Assembly: GCA_013397455.1 (NCBI GenBank)
Contig: VYZB01000026.1
Coordinates: 1,914,533-1,978,532 of the forward strand
Reading direction: 5' to 3'
Source: Crotophaga sulcirostris
Lineage: Eukaryota; Chordata; Aves; Cuculiformes; Crotophagidae
DNA: 64,000 bases
The position numbers and the translations under genes are program-made. This document shows positions 10,309 to 24,600 of this stretch, one piece after another. The notes beneath the pieces were generated by a model. The model was not told the DNA's origin and did no database searches. It was given only the letters and a program-made list of their open reading frames with translations. Numbering within the stretch: the stretch's first letter is position 1; each line of letters begins with the position of its first letter.

Positions 10309-13300
10309 AAAAATCTTCTGTTATCAGTAGCTACCTACTTTGCCTGAGTAGTGATTCCATGTTTAAATTTAGGACTAATGACCCATATCATGTAGATCTT
10401 TTGAAGACAGAGATAGTAGAGAGTAGACAAGTACACTTTAACAGGAATTAACATTGATAGAAATGAAAACTGTACTATTCCAGGTCAATATTCAAACTGT
10501 ATTACTTTGAAAAGTAGAGAAATAAGTAGATCTGCCATGTTATTCCTCCAATATCTTACAAATACTAATTTAAAAAAATCCTGCTATTCAGTAACTCCCT
10601 TGATGGCAATATCAAGAAGAGGGAAAGTTGGTTTTATAAAACTGTAATTTTGTGCTTTAGAAATAAATACAAAAGGAATGTAAAAGACCAAAAGGCTCAA
10701 AGTAAATATGCAAAAGACAAACAAGGTTTTGCAACCTTGAAGACTGATCTTTAAAAAACATATCTTTTTGTTATTGGTTTTCAATTGAAAGTGAAGAAAA
10801 AATCATCAAGTACTAAATTACTTTGGGTGGGTTTTTTCTTAGTTTTCATAGTTCTTACAAGAACACAGCTTCTGCCTTATTAATCAGGTTTAAAGTTCTC
10901 CTAGTATCTTGTCTCCTATATCAGGAACAGATATATTGAAAAAAAAAATGTAAGGTAGTTGTAGAATAAAATACCCTTCACATTATAGTAGTGACTCACG
11001 TTAATCTTGTAGCCTGGGACATTAATTTTGTCAGCTGTACTGTTAACATTAATTAGAATAATTCTGTATATTATTGCAACCCTTGTACACCCCTTCTTGT
11101 ATAGTAAAGATGTGTAATTTCCTGTGGCACGTAGTTCTTCAGGCTAATTGTACATTTTGTAGATAATTATAATTGTAGATAATTCTGCATTTTATCAGCT
11201 TTGACTATTCCTCATTTTCATTTCACTGGATGCCCTCTTGTTCAAATATTTGAAATAGTCAGAGGAGGAGCTCTTAAATTTACTTACATGAGCCTATGCT
11301 CATCCTCGTGTTTTTACAACTTCTTTACCATTTTTCCATTTTACACAAGACTTTCACACAACGCCTGCCTGATTCATTCCAGGCAACAATAAATGAACCC
11401 CATCATCCCTTGATTCACTTTGTGAACGAATCAGATATAATTCAGGTCTGGTTTAGAAGTTATAGATCCATTTCAGCACAAACCTGACCTAACATGCCCT
11501 GCAACCTACTGAGCAAAGACTGCAATGAATGGGCAGATATATCCCCAACTGACAAAGTGTTAGAAGCAACAGAACTAAATTAGACTGAGTCCACCCACAT
11601 TTACAAAAGCAGTCTAAGATCAGAATCAGTGTATAACCAGCCCTCCCTCACAAAAAAAATCCCCCAACACCAAATCCTCTATTCAAATTAACTTGATTAA
11701 TAATGCATCTATCCGGAACAACTCACACCTGTTGGAGATTTCAGATTACAACAGGAATCCTGTGACTGTGTAATAAATTTTCCTCCTAAACAATTTCTTT
11801 TTGACAGAACCTTTAATATTTAGGTAAACAAAATATTTGTATTTGCTTTCCATGAACAGCACTGATTTTTAATTAAAAAAAAAAAAGTGGTCATCTTGAA
11901 CTTTGTATTTTAAATTGTTCCTGCTGAGTCCCTTTTGGAGCTGTAAGGGAGATTCCACTTCCTTCATCTCTCAGACCATCACCTCTTTGCTACAATCCCT
12001 TTTCAACAGCAGGCCAAAGCTGCTGATTGTGGTCATGATGGGGAACACATTAAAGTTCAGAAATAAAAACCCATGGAGTACACGGATATCTCTTTTTGAC
12101 CAGCAATCATCCTCACCACCAATTTTTCTCTTAAGTTCATACCAATATATATACTATTAAAATATAAACATTATGTATATATATAAATTCTATATTTGCA
12201 TACTAAACCCAATTAAGATAATGATAATAGCAACAAAATTTTAGTATTGGCAGCTTCAGAGCTCCAGATTAGTTTCTGAGCCTGGGTGGGGATTTCCTGC
12301 TGCAATTAGGAGGAATTAAAAAGCATTTATCTGAAGAACTTGCAAGCACAAAGGGCAGCTGCTCCTGAGTCTCACTTTCCATGTTTCATGGACTGTATAT
12401 ACTCCACACATGGGCATGGTTAATTCCCAGAGGGTACCATATATCATGCATTTCTGTTAATTAGAAAATTTTCCTGAGTGAGATGCTTTTCCTTTCAGTC
12501 ATTTCATCCTTGTCTTAAGGGCAGTGGCAGTCAAAGAATACAATGGAGAAAACAGCAGTACTTGCAAGGACACCGGAAGAGAATCTTTGATCTCCCTAGC
12601 AGGAAAATAAAACTTGTTTAATCTATTAGACAAGGATATGAAGGCTTCTGGATGCTATCATGGCTCTGCACATATCATTATGGGCTAATTCTTTTATGGA
12701 CAGAATATCCACCATGGCTTTCTATTAATCTGGAAAGGCCATGGGATGCAGAGCACTAAAGAAAAAACCTCTTGGGGCTTTCACATTTGCCTATAACAAC
12801 AGCAAATCAGCCTTTCCACATTCACTGGCTTGAGTTAATCTCTCTCTGCTGCCTATTGTGGTGGGTCAGTTGCACGTTCAAGACCTGTTATCACATCTCA
12901 GCTGAGGAGGGATGGCCTTTCAAACTGTTTCCTTTGCTAATCTGATGATACTCTTGCACTTTTCCTGTGTTCAGCAAACTCACAGTAAAACACATGCAAG
13001 GCAAAGGATTTATTCTTGTCGGTATTCAGAGTCAAGCACTGAGGTTTAGTTTTTAAGGTGATACATTTTTATTGCTAGTAATAAAAACTAGAATTACACA
13101 TGGTAAGGTAATTAAATCTCATGCTTCCAGGAAAAATGACTCTGTCTTACTGATAGTTCTGGATACATGATTTATTGAACAGATGTATCTGTATCAGACA
13201 CTACTGAGTACAGAAGAGTGACTTGATGAATCTATTATGTCCCCTGAAGGGGAAATCACCACTATTTTGGTTTGTGCTAGTCACAAGCTACATTAGCATA

Positions 13301-16300
13301 ACAGATCAGACAGAGCAGAAGGCAACTACTGCTCTGGGAATAGAAGGCCAGGATCACATCCAGACTACAAGGCTTATTAGCGGAACATGCAAACATCAAA
13401 TCAGCATCTGCAGGACCTGATGGGATTCACTATGGGATGCAAAACTGGGAGTCAGCATATTCTTTAGCATAGATCAAAAAGTCATTAAAATCAGAGATGT
13501 CACCAGAAGACCAGAGGAAATTTAAGTGTGGTGCCAATGTTAAAGAATGAAGAGATGAGAGTAATAGACTAGAAAATTTGGCTTCTGTAGCCGTAAACAT
13601 GTTGGAATTATTTTTTCAGTAGAAATAAGGTGGTTATTAAAATAAATCCAAAGGGGCAAAATGATACAGTGACAAAAACTCAATGTTTGCCAATGCCAAT
13701 CAAATAGAAACAGCTATGACCCTCTGTTTTCATTTTTGATCCATGGAGTTGACCAGTAGACACTGACTTTATAATGGTCTGTGCAATAAATACCAGAAAA
13801 GAGCACAGGAAAAATCGTTTTCAGAGGAGACAGGACACAGTAGCAGAAAAGCATTACATTTTGGAGGGTTTATGTTGAATTCATATATGTTTAATTTATC
13901 ACAGAAAAAGTCAAATTAAAGTATCTAAACAACTGAAAGACAGGTACAGCTGGAGAACAGTTTAGCAAGCAAGAGACTTGTGGCCAGGGCAGATAGGAAC
14001 AAAGCTACAAGGCAGTAAAAGAGATTTATTTAGATTCTTCTTTCTTATTTCTCCTTTTCTACATATTAGAAAGCAAAACAGCCTACAATATTGATGAATT
14101 CATTCCTTTCTTACCACTAGTTATTGCTCTTCTTGAGTTTTTGGGCTTCTTTCGATCACAATGGACAGAATTATCATGAGGACAGTGAATCATTCAGCAT
14201 TCATTTATGCCCTTCACTTCTTCTGACAATTATTATTAAGGGGGAGACGCTGGGGAAAATATATGCACTGCGACCTGATTGCAAATGGTATGAGCAAGTT
14301 TTATTATGCTACATGGGCACATTCTTAATAGGAATCCATACTTGAAGAAAGATTAACTGAGCTGATCAGTGAATCAGTATCAATCTTCTCCATTCTGCAA
14401 TATTAATAGAAATTACAAGAGACTCATGCTAGGAATCACTTTTGGAGACAGAAATGGGTATTGCACTGCTTGAATGGATGTTCCAGGCAAACAGACTATT
14501 TTAATCATAATGTAAACTGCTGCCTCTTTGAAATACCCAGTGTAAACCTTCAGGGCATCCTTGTCACTAGGATAAATGAATTACGGTTCTGCATCACCAC
14601 CTTCTAGAAACACACCATCAGAGGTCCTTTTTGATTTTAAGCATTAATATTTTTTATTACTGGAAAAGAAAAATAAGGCATTATTTTCCTACGTATAATT
14701 TTATCCAGTGGTTGGATTCAGCTGCTCCATAGACATTTGAATCACACAAGATAAAATCAGTAGGAGCTACCTTTGCCTTAATAAAAATGCACTTATTTAT
14801 ATTCTCATATCGATCAGCTGTTATCAAGTAATATTGTGATAAGTTTCACAAATAAGCCAAGCTCATAACAGCTATGACAGCTGCACACAGAACTGTAACT
14901 ATGAGGTCATCTCCACATACGTAAGAGAGAAAAGCCTATAGAAGATATACAATATTTAGTACCTATAGATACTAGATAGGCAGAAGCAGAGGAACTGAGA
15001 GTGTTTCTTCCTAGTAGCAGGTGTAGGTGTAGAATCATTTAAATGAAGAGGCAAGTCAAGATGGAAGTTGATTTCTGCCTGAAGAGTTTTTCCAGGATAT
15101 CAAAAACATTCCCAACTTTTCCTTATGAAGTATGTGAAGCCACTAGGAGAATACATCTGGTTTGCTTTCAAAAGAAGCAAGAATCTGTCTGCTTCAGAGG
15201 CTCAGCTCCAAATGTAATGTTTCTCAAGCAAGTTTGTGCAAGATAACATATGTCAAATAGATAGGAAATGCAAAAAGCCAATATTACTCATAATAGCAAT
15301 TGGATCAGCTTCCACATCTCTGAATTTGCAGTGCTTTTCAGTAATGAGACCTCCCACAATGAACATAAAATCCTTTGAGAGGAGAAAGCTAGCTGGATAG
15401 TTGTCCTTTTCATGATGCTGGAGCAGGTGAAGGGACTTTTTGCTCCAGGGGTGAGCTGCTAGGAAGAAGACTTGGAATCACATAAATTTTGCATTTACTG
15501 CTGCTTAGACAAGACTTACACTCACCAAGCATGAGAGTTCAGATCCTGGTCAAATTTCATCTAAGACTTTTTCCCTGGGAAATCTTGCACGGTCCATTGT
15601 AATCCTGTTGGGTTATTTCTGTTTTAGGGATGGAGAGAAGAACTAACATGAAAATGCCAGAAAACGTATAAACTTAGATTACACCTGGATCATGCCAGGG
15701 TAATGACTCTTAAAAATTCACTTCCGGAATATGAATGCTGTTTTCCTCTTTTATGTTCACCTTTTCTTATCCCTTGGAAATTACCAGGGATTTCAACTAG
15801 TTACTTCTGTAAGAGGATATTTTAATACCTTTTACACTCATCTAATTTTAGGCCAAGAAGTTTTTCTAGGATGCACTTAAGTTGAAGCTTCTTAAAAAAA
15901 CAGAGACTGGGCATAGAGTAGTTCTAGTTACTTAAACCCCTTTTTCTCCTGGGGATAAAATAGTATTTCATGACTACTCTACTGGGTTGCCGCAATCGTT
16001 CATTTGACCTGGTCTAAAGAGAGGCTATGAACTGAAAACAGGTTGAAATTAATAACTGGTTAAATTAATGTGTTACCTTTATAGTGATTACTGCACATTG
16101 CTGGATAGCTGAGTTAACACATTTGTCTGTGTCCTTCTCTAGTCACATTTCAACGTGCTGTTCAAATGTAGCAAAGGGTTAGGACTCTCTAAACTCATGT
16201 ATATTTGTTCTTTTTAAATGCTTAGATGAAGGGAAAGGCTGAAACGTGTTTCACATCTCAGCAAAGTCCAAGAAGATGTACACAAGGAGAACACTACCAA

Positions 16301-17971
16301 ATATCCTAGTCATGGGCTACTTCAGACGGAACTCACAAACAATAAATTCAAGGTCAATCAAGATTTATTAGCTCTGATTCTCCCAGAACTGCTTCTTTTT
16401 TACCTCCTTTTTTCAATAGGTACTGATTTTTACAGATATTAAGGTGTGCTGGATTTCACAAGACTGACAGAAGTCTGTTGAAGGCAGTGTGAGTGTGTCC
16501 ATTTGCCCCAAAAGAATTTGGGTCGAGTCCTAACACAGCAGGGGATGACAGATTCTAGGAGCCAGAGACGTGTCTTTGTGAAGTCTATAGTTTATTTCAT
16601 CCACTGCTTCTTTATTTGTTAACATTATGGAAGGTTTATATATCACAATGGTAGTCCATAGAAACAGCAATCAAAAAGTGGGAATGTGGGAGTTTTCACA
16701 CTGTCTGCCTTTGCCTTTAGGGCTTCTAACTTAATAATTTAGTCTTGCTGAGTTTTATATCCCCCTTTTGTTAAAGAGCATTCTTGCCCTCTTCAGAAAG
16801 AATACTTATAAAAAGCCCTCTATGAACTAACACTTGAAGTGGATTTCTTTCTCTTCACAGACCACCTGAAAGTTAGATGGCAGTTCAAGATGGTGTGAAC
16901 TTTGCCTTGGAGAAGTTGGCACAGCTCACGAAGACTACAGGAAAGAACAACCTCCATAACTCATCTTTGTGTGGCCTTCCTTAGTAAGGTTTTAAGACTC
17001 ACGCAAGTTGATTTTTGATACTCCACATTTTATGTGCCTGCTCCCGTGTATTTAGCATGGACACAAATATTAAAACCCATAAATTCACACCCCTCCCTTC
17101 AACAGCCAGTTCTAGGTTTTGGCTTACTGAGCTCTTGGCATAGAGTATTTCACAGGCAGACTCTGTGCTTTTATTGCTTTCCTTCTAACAGTTGGCAATC
17201 CACATATTTACTGAAGACCAAACAACCCTCTAACATTTTGATACTATACTATCCAACAAAAGGATATGGTCATTGATTATAAGAAATGAAGCTTTAGGCT
17301 ACACCTAAGTTCCTAATTCCCAATATCCTCACAGTGCTTTCTCTATCATCACTGCTGCTGTGATTCTTTGTACCTGTTATACTGAGTAAACGTTTTCTTT
17401 CCAGTCTCAAAATCCAATGCACATTAACAGAAGTTCATCATTATCTTTATTGCTGGAATTTACTGCTAACAATCCATTGTGGAAGGGGCCATCCAGACGT
17501 CCTTCTGCTGAACTGCATGTGAGACCAACTATACTCAGCCTCTTTGAGATCAGGCCACTCTTCCACTATCCACAAGTCTAGACACGTCTTTTTCTAATTG
17601 AGACTTCACAAGATCTCTTCTTGTATGTATGCAGGAAGAAACTCTGCCATCATAAATCTATAGCCAATGCCTTCTGAAGGTACTCCTAGCTGCACAAGTG
17701 CAAAATTGGGCAAAATAAATTTGTAGTATTCTCCTACGGAACAGAAGTCACACAAAATATTATGGATCTGCTACTCATGTATATCACTGTCAGTGAACCT
17801 AGGGCTGGGTGTGTAATCACTGATGGCATAACTAAGCAGAAGTAAACAAGCACTTTTGCTTATGTTAGTTATTCTAGGTAAGATTAGTCCTTCAAGAAAA
17901 TAAACTTCCCCTTGAACAAGAGCACACATTTTGCCCCAGCTGCAATACTTTGCTTTCCCTGTGTGGACAAA
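10309..17971. other. AT-rich DNA without recognised gene
   Basis: No gene, RNA gene or recognisable transposon was identified in this 7.7-kb stretch. Frames are 85 codons or shorter with no family match. A run of 12 A's at about 11875-11886 and a TA-rich patch at about 12140-12190 are the only simple-sequence features. An acceptor-like pyrimidine tract ends in CACAG at about 16860, but all frames downstream close quickly and there is no good donor, so no exon is called. Confidence 0.55.
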
Positions 17972-18140
17972 TTACAGAAAAGGCAGGAAGGGTTCTGAAG
18001 AGGCTACCTCATCTAGTCCCAATTTCCATCAGAACTACTGATATTTATCTAACCTGTTTCTAATTACTTCTATTGATAAAAATTCCAGCTTCTCTAAACT
18101 ATATGTTCCTTGTGCCACTCTTACAAGATATTATTTACAA
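17972..18140 (-). mobile_element. Very old CR1 fragment (probable)
   Basis: Read on the + strand as the reverse of the element, the stretch shows a worn tail-proximal block: 'cagaaaaggcaggaagg', 'catctagtcc', then 'aacctgtttctaattacttc', 'gataaaaattccagcttctc' and 'gttccttgtgccactctta'. This is the block order of ancient sauropsid CR1 copies, where a 'catctagtc' block is followed by 'gat.ga.attcca' and 'gttccagtg'. Many substitutions make the limits approximate. It could be a chance resemblance. Confidence 0.45.
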
Positions 18141-18480
18141 AATTCATCCCATCAGTTTTAATAGATCTATATAAAGGAACAAAGACTTCTCACATGAGTA
18201 GGGTCACATGCTAAATGGAATAAGAATGCAGTCCTCTGTCGGTTAATTTGACCGTGCAGGTAACCATCAAGCTGCTGAGTAATCTGTACTCTGAAGCCAG
18301 AGGCGATTAGAAGGAGCCTTGTTCTTTGAAAAGCTTGTCCCCCAGTGAAAAAAAACCCAAAATACAATCATTTGGCATGTCTCAACTCAAGATTGCGTTT
18401 ATGCTGTCTAGAAGCATCCAACAAGGAAGCAGAACCATGACAGGTTTCTGCAGCATTTCTTGTAGTACCACTCAAAATGA

Positions 18481-18690
18481 CAGAATCACAGAAGGGCTGA
18501 GGTAAGACACACCTCCAACATTCCCTGTCTAGATTCCCCTATCTAGATTGAGGTCAAGTAGAACAGGTTGCTCAGGGTCATGTCCAGTTGAGTTTTGAAC
18601 ATCTTCAGGGATGGGGACTCCACATCTGCAGGCAACCTGTTTCAGTCTTCAATCATGCTTCCAGTAAAAATGTTTTTTCTTATTATGGTA
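18481..18690 (-). mobile_element. CR1 3' fragment, minus strand
   Basis: The 3' end of the element lies at the low coordinate ('cagaatcacagaa'), followed by 'ggctgaggt', 'caggttgctcaggg', 'catgtccagt', 'ttcagggatggggactccac', 'caacctgtttcagt' and 'cagtaaaaatgttttttctta', all standard CR1 3'-region blocks in reverse. The match fades after about 18690. It is a 5'-truncated copy of about 210 bases with moderate divergence, and no coding capacity remains. Confidence 0.9.
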
Positions 18691-21600
18691 ACATCCTAGA
18701 AAGAGGATAAGCAATTCACCTGAATTATTAAACGGATTGGTTATAAAAATGTCTATAAAAATAAGCTAAAATAAATGAATATTTCTGCCAGAATATTAGT
18801 GGTATAAATCACAGCTAAAAACCAAGTTGGAGCTGCAGGGCTTCAGTAAACTGAGATTTATACATTTTCAGATGCAAACAGCCTGGAAATCTATGGCACA
18901 AATAACACTCCAATACACATGCTGACCCCAGAGAGGTTTCCTCCTGTTACGCTCAAAATCTTGTTTATGGGCAAAGGTAAAGACACCTTATATATAAGGC
19001 TAAATTTTTATTACTAGTATAAATGAAATCTTAACAGGCTAATTCAAGAATAATTATTAGTCTAGATATAATCGACACAGAAAAAGAAAGAACACATAGT
19101 AACACACACAGTTAGAAATCTCATTAATGGCAATATTACTATTAAATTTCAACAAACTCACTTAGTTTTTACTGCTTTTTCCTGAGGTTATGCTCACCCT
19201 TCTGCTCATCATTTGGACTTAAAATTTGTAGGCTCACATTGTCAGAGAGTGCAGACAGTCATCAGGTTCTGGAGTCTGTCACCAGGAGGAATAGATGTTC
19301 ACACAAACGGTTTCACCTTCCTCCCTCTAGGATCTACTTGGGATCATTTTTACCTGTTTTCTAACACACTTTTATGCCTTGTTTTTTCTTCATTGGTTTC
19401 CAGCTCGATGATACATCTGAATTTACAGTATTCAGTGCACTTTACGTATGTTGGATACTATTTATTTGTACATTATGTTATCCCTAAAGTCTGCTTTGTC
19501 CAGCTGTAGGTCTGTATTTCTTTAACCAATCATTCTGAGTTATATGTAGTGTCAGCCTGTGCCCCATCTATCATCATCCCATGCCTGTACTTCTCTGCAC
19601 CACATACACTGTCTCCATTTCTCACGGTCTTGCTTTCAGACCAGGCCTGTATTTCTCTATAAAATATTAATGTGCGAGTCATAAATATTTCATTTTACAT
19701 GAAATATTTATTTACATTTCATTATTGCTATCTACATAAACTACAGTGGTACAATAGAAAGCTAGAGAAGTGATGTTATTTAGTCATTGACTCCTGGTCA
19801 ATAAAACAAATTGATGTCAGAGCTAAATGAAGTAAACCAAAGCTGCAGGCAGGTTGAACAAATTTTATGCAGAGGAAGTCTGACAAGCCTTCTACCGAAG
19901 AACTTGCAAAATCTGTAGAAGCTCTGGGGCTGTGACTAGAGATGGTGGATAACAGCATGACACAGCTGCATTTAGGAGGCAATGACTGTGCTTCTGAGAT
20001 GTTCAAAGGTGTAACAGGTCCACTTTGGACTACGTGTTAGGGCATGTTCCTCTTTTTCTTGCCCAAGGAGCTTGTAACGGAAGTATCTGACATTTCAGCT
20101 CTGATACCTGTAAATATCATACTTATGAATAGGTTTAAAATACAATTCTAAAAAAAATCCATTCTCACTTGTACTGTCTATAAAGATTACGCTACAGTGA
20201 CATTATACACTTTGAGAAATAACACACTGTGTCTACCTGGTCTTCGGCCTAAATCTCTGTTGATCCAAATATTCTTGCAATAGAATAACAAGAGGTAAAA
20301 ATCTCCATCTTCAGCTGTTTTTTTTTTTAATTAAGATTGGATAGCTTTTCAATAGATACTGCAGGAAGACAAAAATATCACCTGTGACAGTGCAAAATTT
20401 AATTGTGTGGTTATGTCAGAGTGTATGATAGCAATAGCCCCTGTTTGCATTAGGACCTAGAACTTTACAAAACTCAGTAGCATTATGCTTCTTGGCTCAA
20501 TTCCACTTTCACCACATAGGAGAAAAGAATATTTTTCTTTTTTATAATTATACATGTTGCTGAAAGTAAGGAAAAATACACTATTTAACAAACAACGGTA
20601 TCTTTCAGAATGCATGTGGAATGAAAGAAGAGATGCTGCAGCCAAGTCACCCACTGTCTTCAGATGTATCTTAGTTTCCCTGATTCTAAAATTGGAGAAG
20701 TGATAGCAGCACACGGAGATCAACTGATAAAAAACAATATAAAATTTATTAATATGATCATAGGTTGATTTTGTCATTTTGAATGTCTCCCTGCTGGAAG
20801 AACCCTAAATTTTATGACCAACACTGGTCTTTAAAAGCTCCCACAAAAAAAAAAAAAGGAAGATTAATATATCTTTTTGTTCACAGAATTCTATTCCCTG
20901 TGAATGTTGCTTAAATAATAGACCAGATATATTTCTTAAGAATGACAACAGGATGTTTCAGAATATTGCTATGTATACCAGGCTCCATAATTAAGGAAAT
21001 GTATTTATAACAGTATAAGAGAAAAAGTTTCCCCATAATAACATGTCAAAATGATAAAGTATGATCCAAAAATCTTGCAAAACACCATTTTCCACCTGAA
21101 AATGCAATGAAAACATTTAGCGATCCATATAGTGATTTTCTTAATTTTCACTCTTTAATATAATGAAAATGTTTTGAATTGTATCATTCTGCATTCTGAC
21201 ATTAAAAGTTTACTGTAGAATGTATTATGAAAGTTAGAACAATGCAGATGAGTATAAATGAAACACTTTAGACTATAATATGTAAAAAAAAAAGAAAGCC
21301 CACATTTTATTTGAAATAAAACTCTAAAAAATCACACAAATTACTGTGGGACAGAATTTTAATTTTCAAGGTAGCACTAGCTGTCATATTAGTTTGTCAC
21401 ATAATGTTTGTATCTAGGAGAGTTACAATAGGAATGTTAAATGCAAATGTCCTCATAAAAGTATTAGTATTGGTCACATAATGTATCACTATCCCTAGAT
21501 ACCTAATTTCCTTGGAAGAATAATTCTTCTCCTTCCATAGGTGTTGAAATTCATTCTTCAATAACTAAAGTTTAACCTTTAAAGACATTTTAGTTTTTTG

Positions 21601-24600
21601 CAACCAATGCTAATTAAAAAAAATGATAAATGGACAGTGATTTTCAGAGACTGACTAAAACCAATAACAATAAACACAAACTCTCTGAACAAGGGGAGGT
21701 GTGAAACTTTTCATTTTAGATACGAGGGGGAATTATCCATTAGCTTTGTTTATTGTCTTGGTTGGGTTCATGGTCAATTTCTAGCCTGTCAGGCAAATTT
21801 ACGGAAAAGGAAAATCCCTTCAGATTTTTAGTATCCATTTTTTCTTGATTTAAGGTCAGTGAGGTCTGGATCATGGATCCACAAAGCATCTTGGAATGAA
21901 AGAAATCCAGGTAGGGTATTTCATAGGATAGGCTGGCATCTATGCCAGAAGCTGGAACTTTGATTTCAGCTTCATCCAAAGCAACCCATGGTTCACTGGA
22001 TTCTTTTTGTTTAGTAAGCTTTTTATCAGACTGGAATTATGTAGTAATGCAAAACTATGGAAACAGTGAATTACTTCAAAATCTACTTTTTACTCTCCTC
22101 CTAAGTTCGTGCATAGCACAAGGAGACAACAATACACATTTGATCAGAGAATTGAGTTAAGGTTCAAGTCCATTGTCAACAGCAGAATAATGGCTCAGAA
22201 TTATGTCTTTAATGAGTGTATATTTGTGTCTGTATTCCAATGCAAGAGATAGGCCACATGGCCTAAAAACATGATGTATAATAACAACTACAACTTAACT
22301 GCTATATATAGTGGGATAACTGGCATAGTTTAAATATTAATATGGAGAATTACTGCTCAAGAAATAGACCAGAAAAATCTGAAGGGTTTTGTTTTGTGAA
22401 CTATATGTGTACTTGTTCCAGGTTCAGCACATAAGGAGAACAGACTGACTGAAAATGTCTGAAAAATGATGACAAGTTTCATGATACAAATATATTCTAC
22501 AGTTTCTCGTTCAGTCTACTTTAGACTCACAAGCCAGAAAGATCAAGAAGAAAGGCTTAGTCTGAGGAAGCAGAAGAATCATCAGAAGCTGAGACTAATG
22601 GAGTTGCCAGCCAATACAACAGGACATAGGCTGTATAGTTATTGAAACAAACTGGAGAGAGGAAGCTGAGGGAATAGTCTTCTACAGTTTATTGCATCAA
22701 AAGCAAACTGACGATGTGAAAGTAGACAGAGGGTAAGGTGGCAGTGACCATTGAACATCATTCTTCTCTAAGGAAAGGAAAGTGGGAGAATAAAGACAAA
22801 AGACTTCAAGAAAATAGCAAACTCAGAGAATTCACAACTGTGGGAAACAAGTCAAAGGGAAAAGAAACCTGTAGAATTAAAGCCAATGAAATTTAAATCA
22901 GGTGTCAGTGAAATCTTTTTGACTACAAGGTTATTCAAACATGAGGACACATCATCTAGGGAGATTTTAGTCTCTGTGTTACTGGAGATTTTTAAGAGCA
23001 GCTCAGGAAAGACACAGATATGACTGATCCTTCTTCTGGAGTGGCCACGCCAGCCTTTCTGAATTCTATCTCTATGATTTTTTTGGGTTTTATGATCTGC
23101 GCTAATGATCTTCCTCAAATTCATCTTTGCTCTCTTTCTGCTGTGTTTTCCTTAGGGAATGTATCACGTGAAATAAAAATGCATTCCTTTACTTTGCTCT
23201 AAATTCAGCAGTTATGAAATCAATAAGTTAGACAGCAATAAAACCTTTCTGCCTTCCCTTCTCAAATCAAATCTGTTTAAAGAAAAAGGAGGGCTATTAC
23301 TCCACATATAAAATATTGATCTAAAACATACTAAACCTCCATAATGGGTGAGAAAAGCTGGGATTTGTTTTAAAAAGATCTAGCAGGATTTATTTTTATT
23401 TTGTTATGCAATACTTTTGTTTATTATCATTTTATTTTTTGCTCGGAATACGGATTAGCAACCCTCAACTTATTTCCCATAAAACAGAAAGCTGTCTGGG
23501 TGCCCCTATTGAACGTCTAGTTTCCATACCAAAAAGAAATTTTTAAAATGTACTGCTGTACAGCTGCCAGGCAATGTCTCTTTGTAAACATCTAGTTCTG
23601 AGTCCTCAAGTCACTTCCCTCAGTTTCAAGAACTCTCACTAAAACTGCAATTCAGGTCATCAGCATCATACCAGTCAGAGGCTGATTTTATTTGATCTGG
23701 AGGAAAAGCTGATACGGAGGACTGTCAAATGCATCCCAGCAAGTCTTCTAGAAGTTGTAGCAGGCAGTCTTATCTAGCATAAACCAAGGTAATCAGTTTG
23801 AGAATTTCTTCCCACAGCATAGTGCATTTTCAAATGTATTACTGTACAAATACGTTGCCATCTAGCCAAAACAAAGTTGCATACACATTATATTTAGCAT
23901 TATCTCCAAAAATAAACTTAGTCAATGACTGCTCTGACCTCTAAATTTTATGTGCTTGGCTCTGGGATGGAATTTAATATTAAACAGTCATTTGAGAAAA
24001 CTTTAGAATAAATATGGGAGAGATCCCCGATCTCTCCTACCCTAAACTGCCCTACTCAATAAACTCTGCAGCCATGTGCATGTTCCTTTGCTTCACCAAA
24101 GCAATCAATCTTGAATTATTCTCTGATAAGCACTGAGAAGAGGGATTGAATTCCTCCCTCTGATTTCCCTCTAATTCCTATGTGTACTTGGGTAGGGAAA
24201 GAATTTCCCTGAGTAACGACAAGTGAGGAGTTGACGCTTGTCAAAAAGATACGTGTCTTCTGCTTCCAAATGCTATTGTTTTAGAGGAAGCAAAAATTGT
24301 TTTTGAACAGACTTTTAGAGGACAGCAGCAAGTATCATTCCTCTTCAAATGGAGACCAGTCTTACAGAAGTGTGCCAGACTTGTTCTGTTCCTGAGAAAA
24401 TCCCTCAAGGCAGGCAGGGGTAGGAGATTCTGCTCTCAGGTTCACAGTCAAGCTTAAGCATGACAGAGAGGACAAACTGCTTTGGAATTGTCTGGGGTAA
24501 ATCAAAGTTAAAAAATTGAGGCAACTGCTGGAGTTACCTTCGGATTGGGTGGCAACATAGCAGGAGGTTTGGGGATTGAATTCTACTTCAGACCCACTTC

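Noticed and set aside
16840..16990. Exon after 'ctttctcttcacag' on the + strand
   Set aside because: No good donor follows, and the frames close within about a dozen codons or fewer.
22162..22175. GGTTCAAGTCC, like the T-arm (B box) of a tRNA
   Set aside because: No A box, anticodon arm or pairing acceptor stem is found in the 60-80 bases upstream, so this is a chance match.
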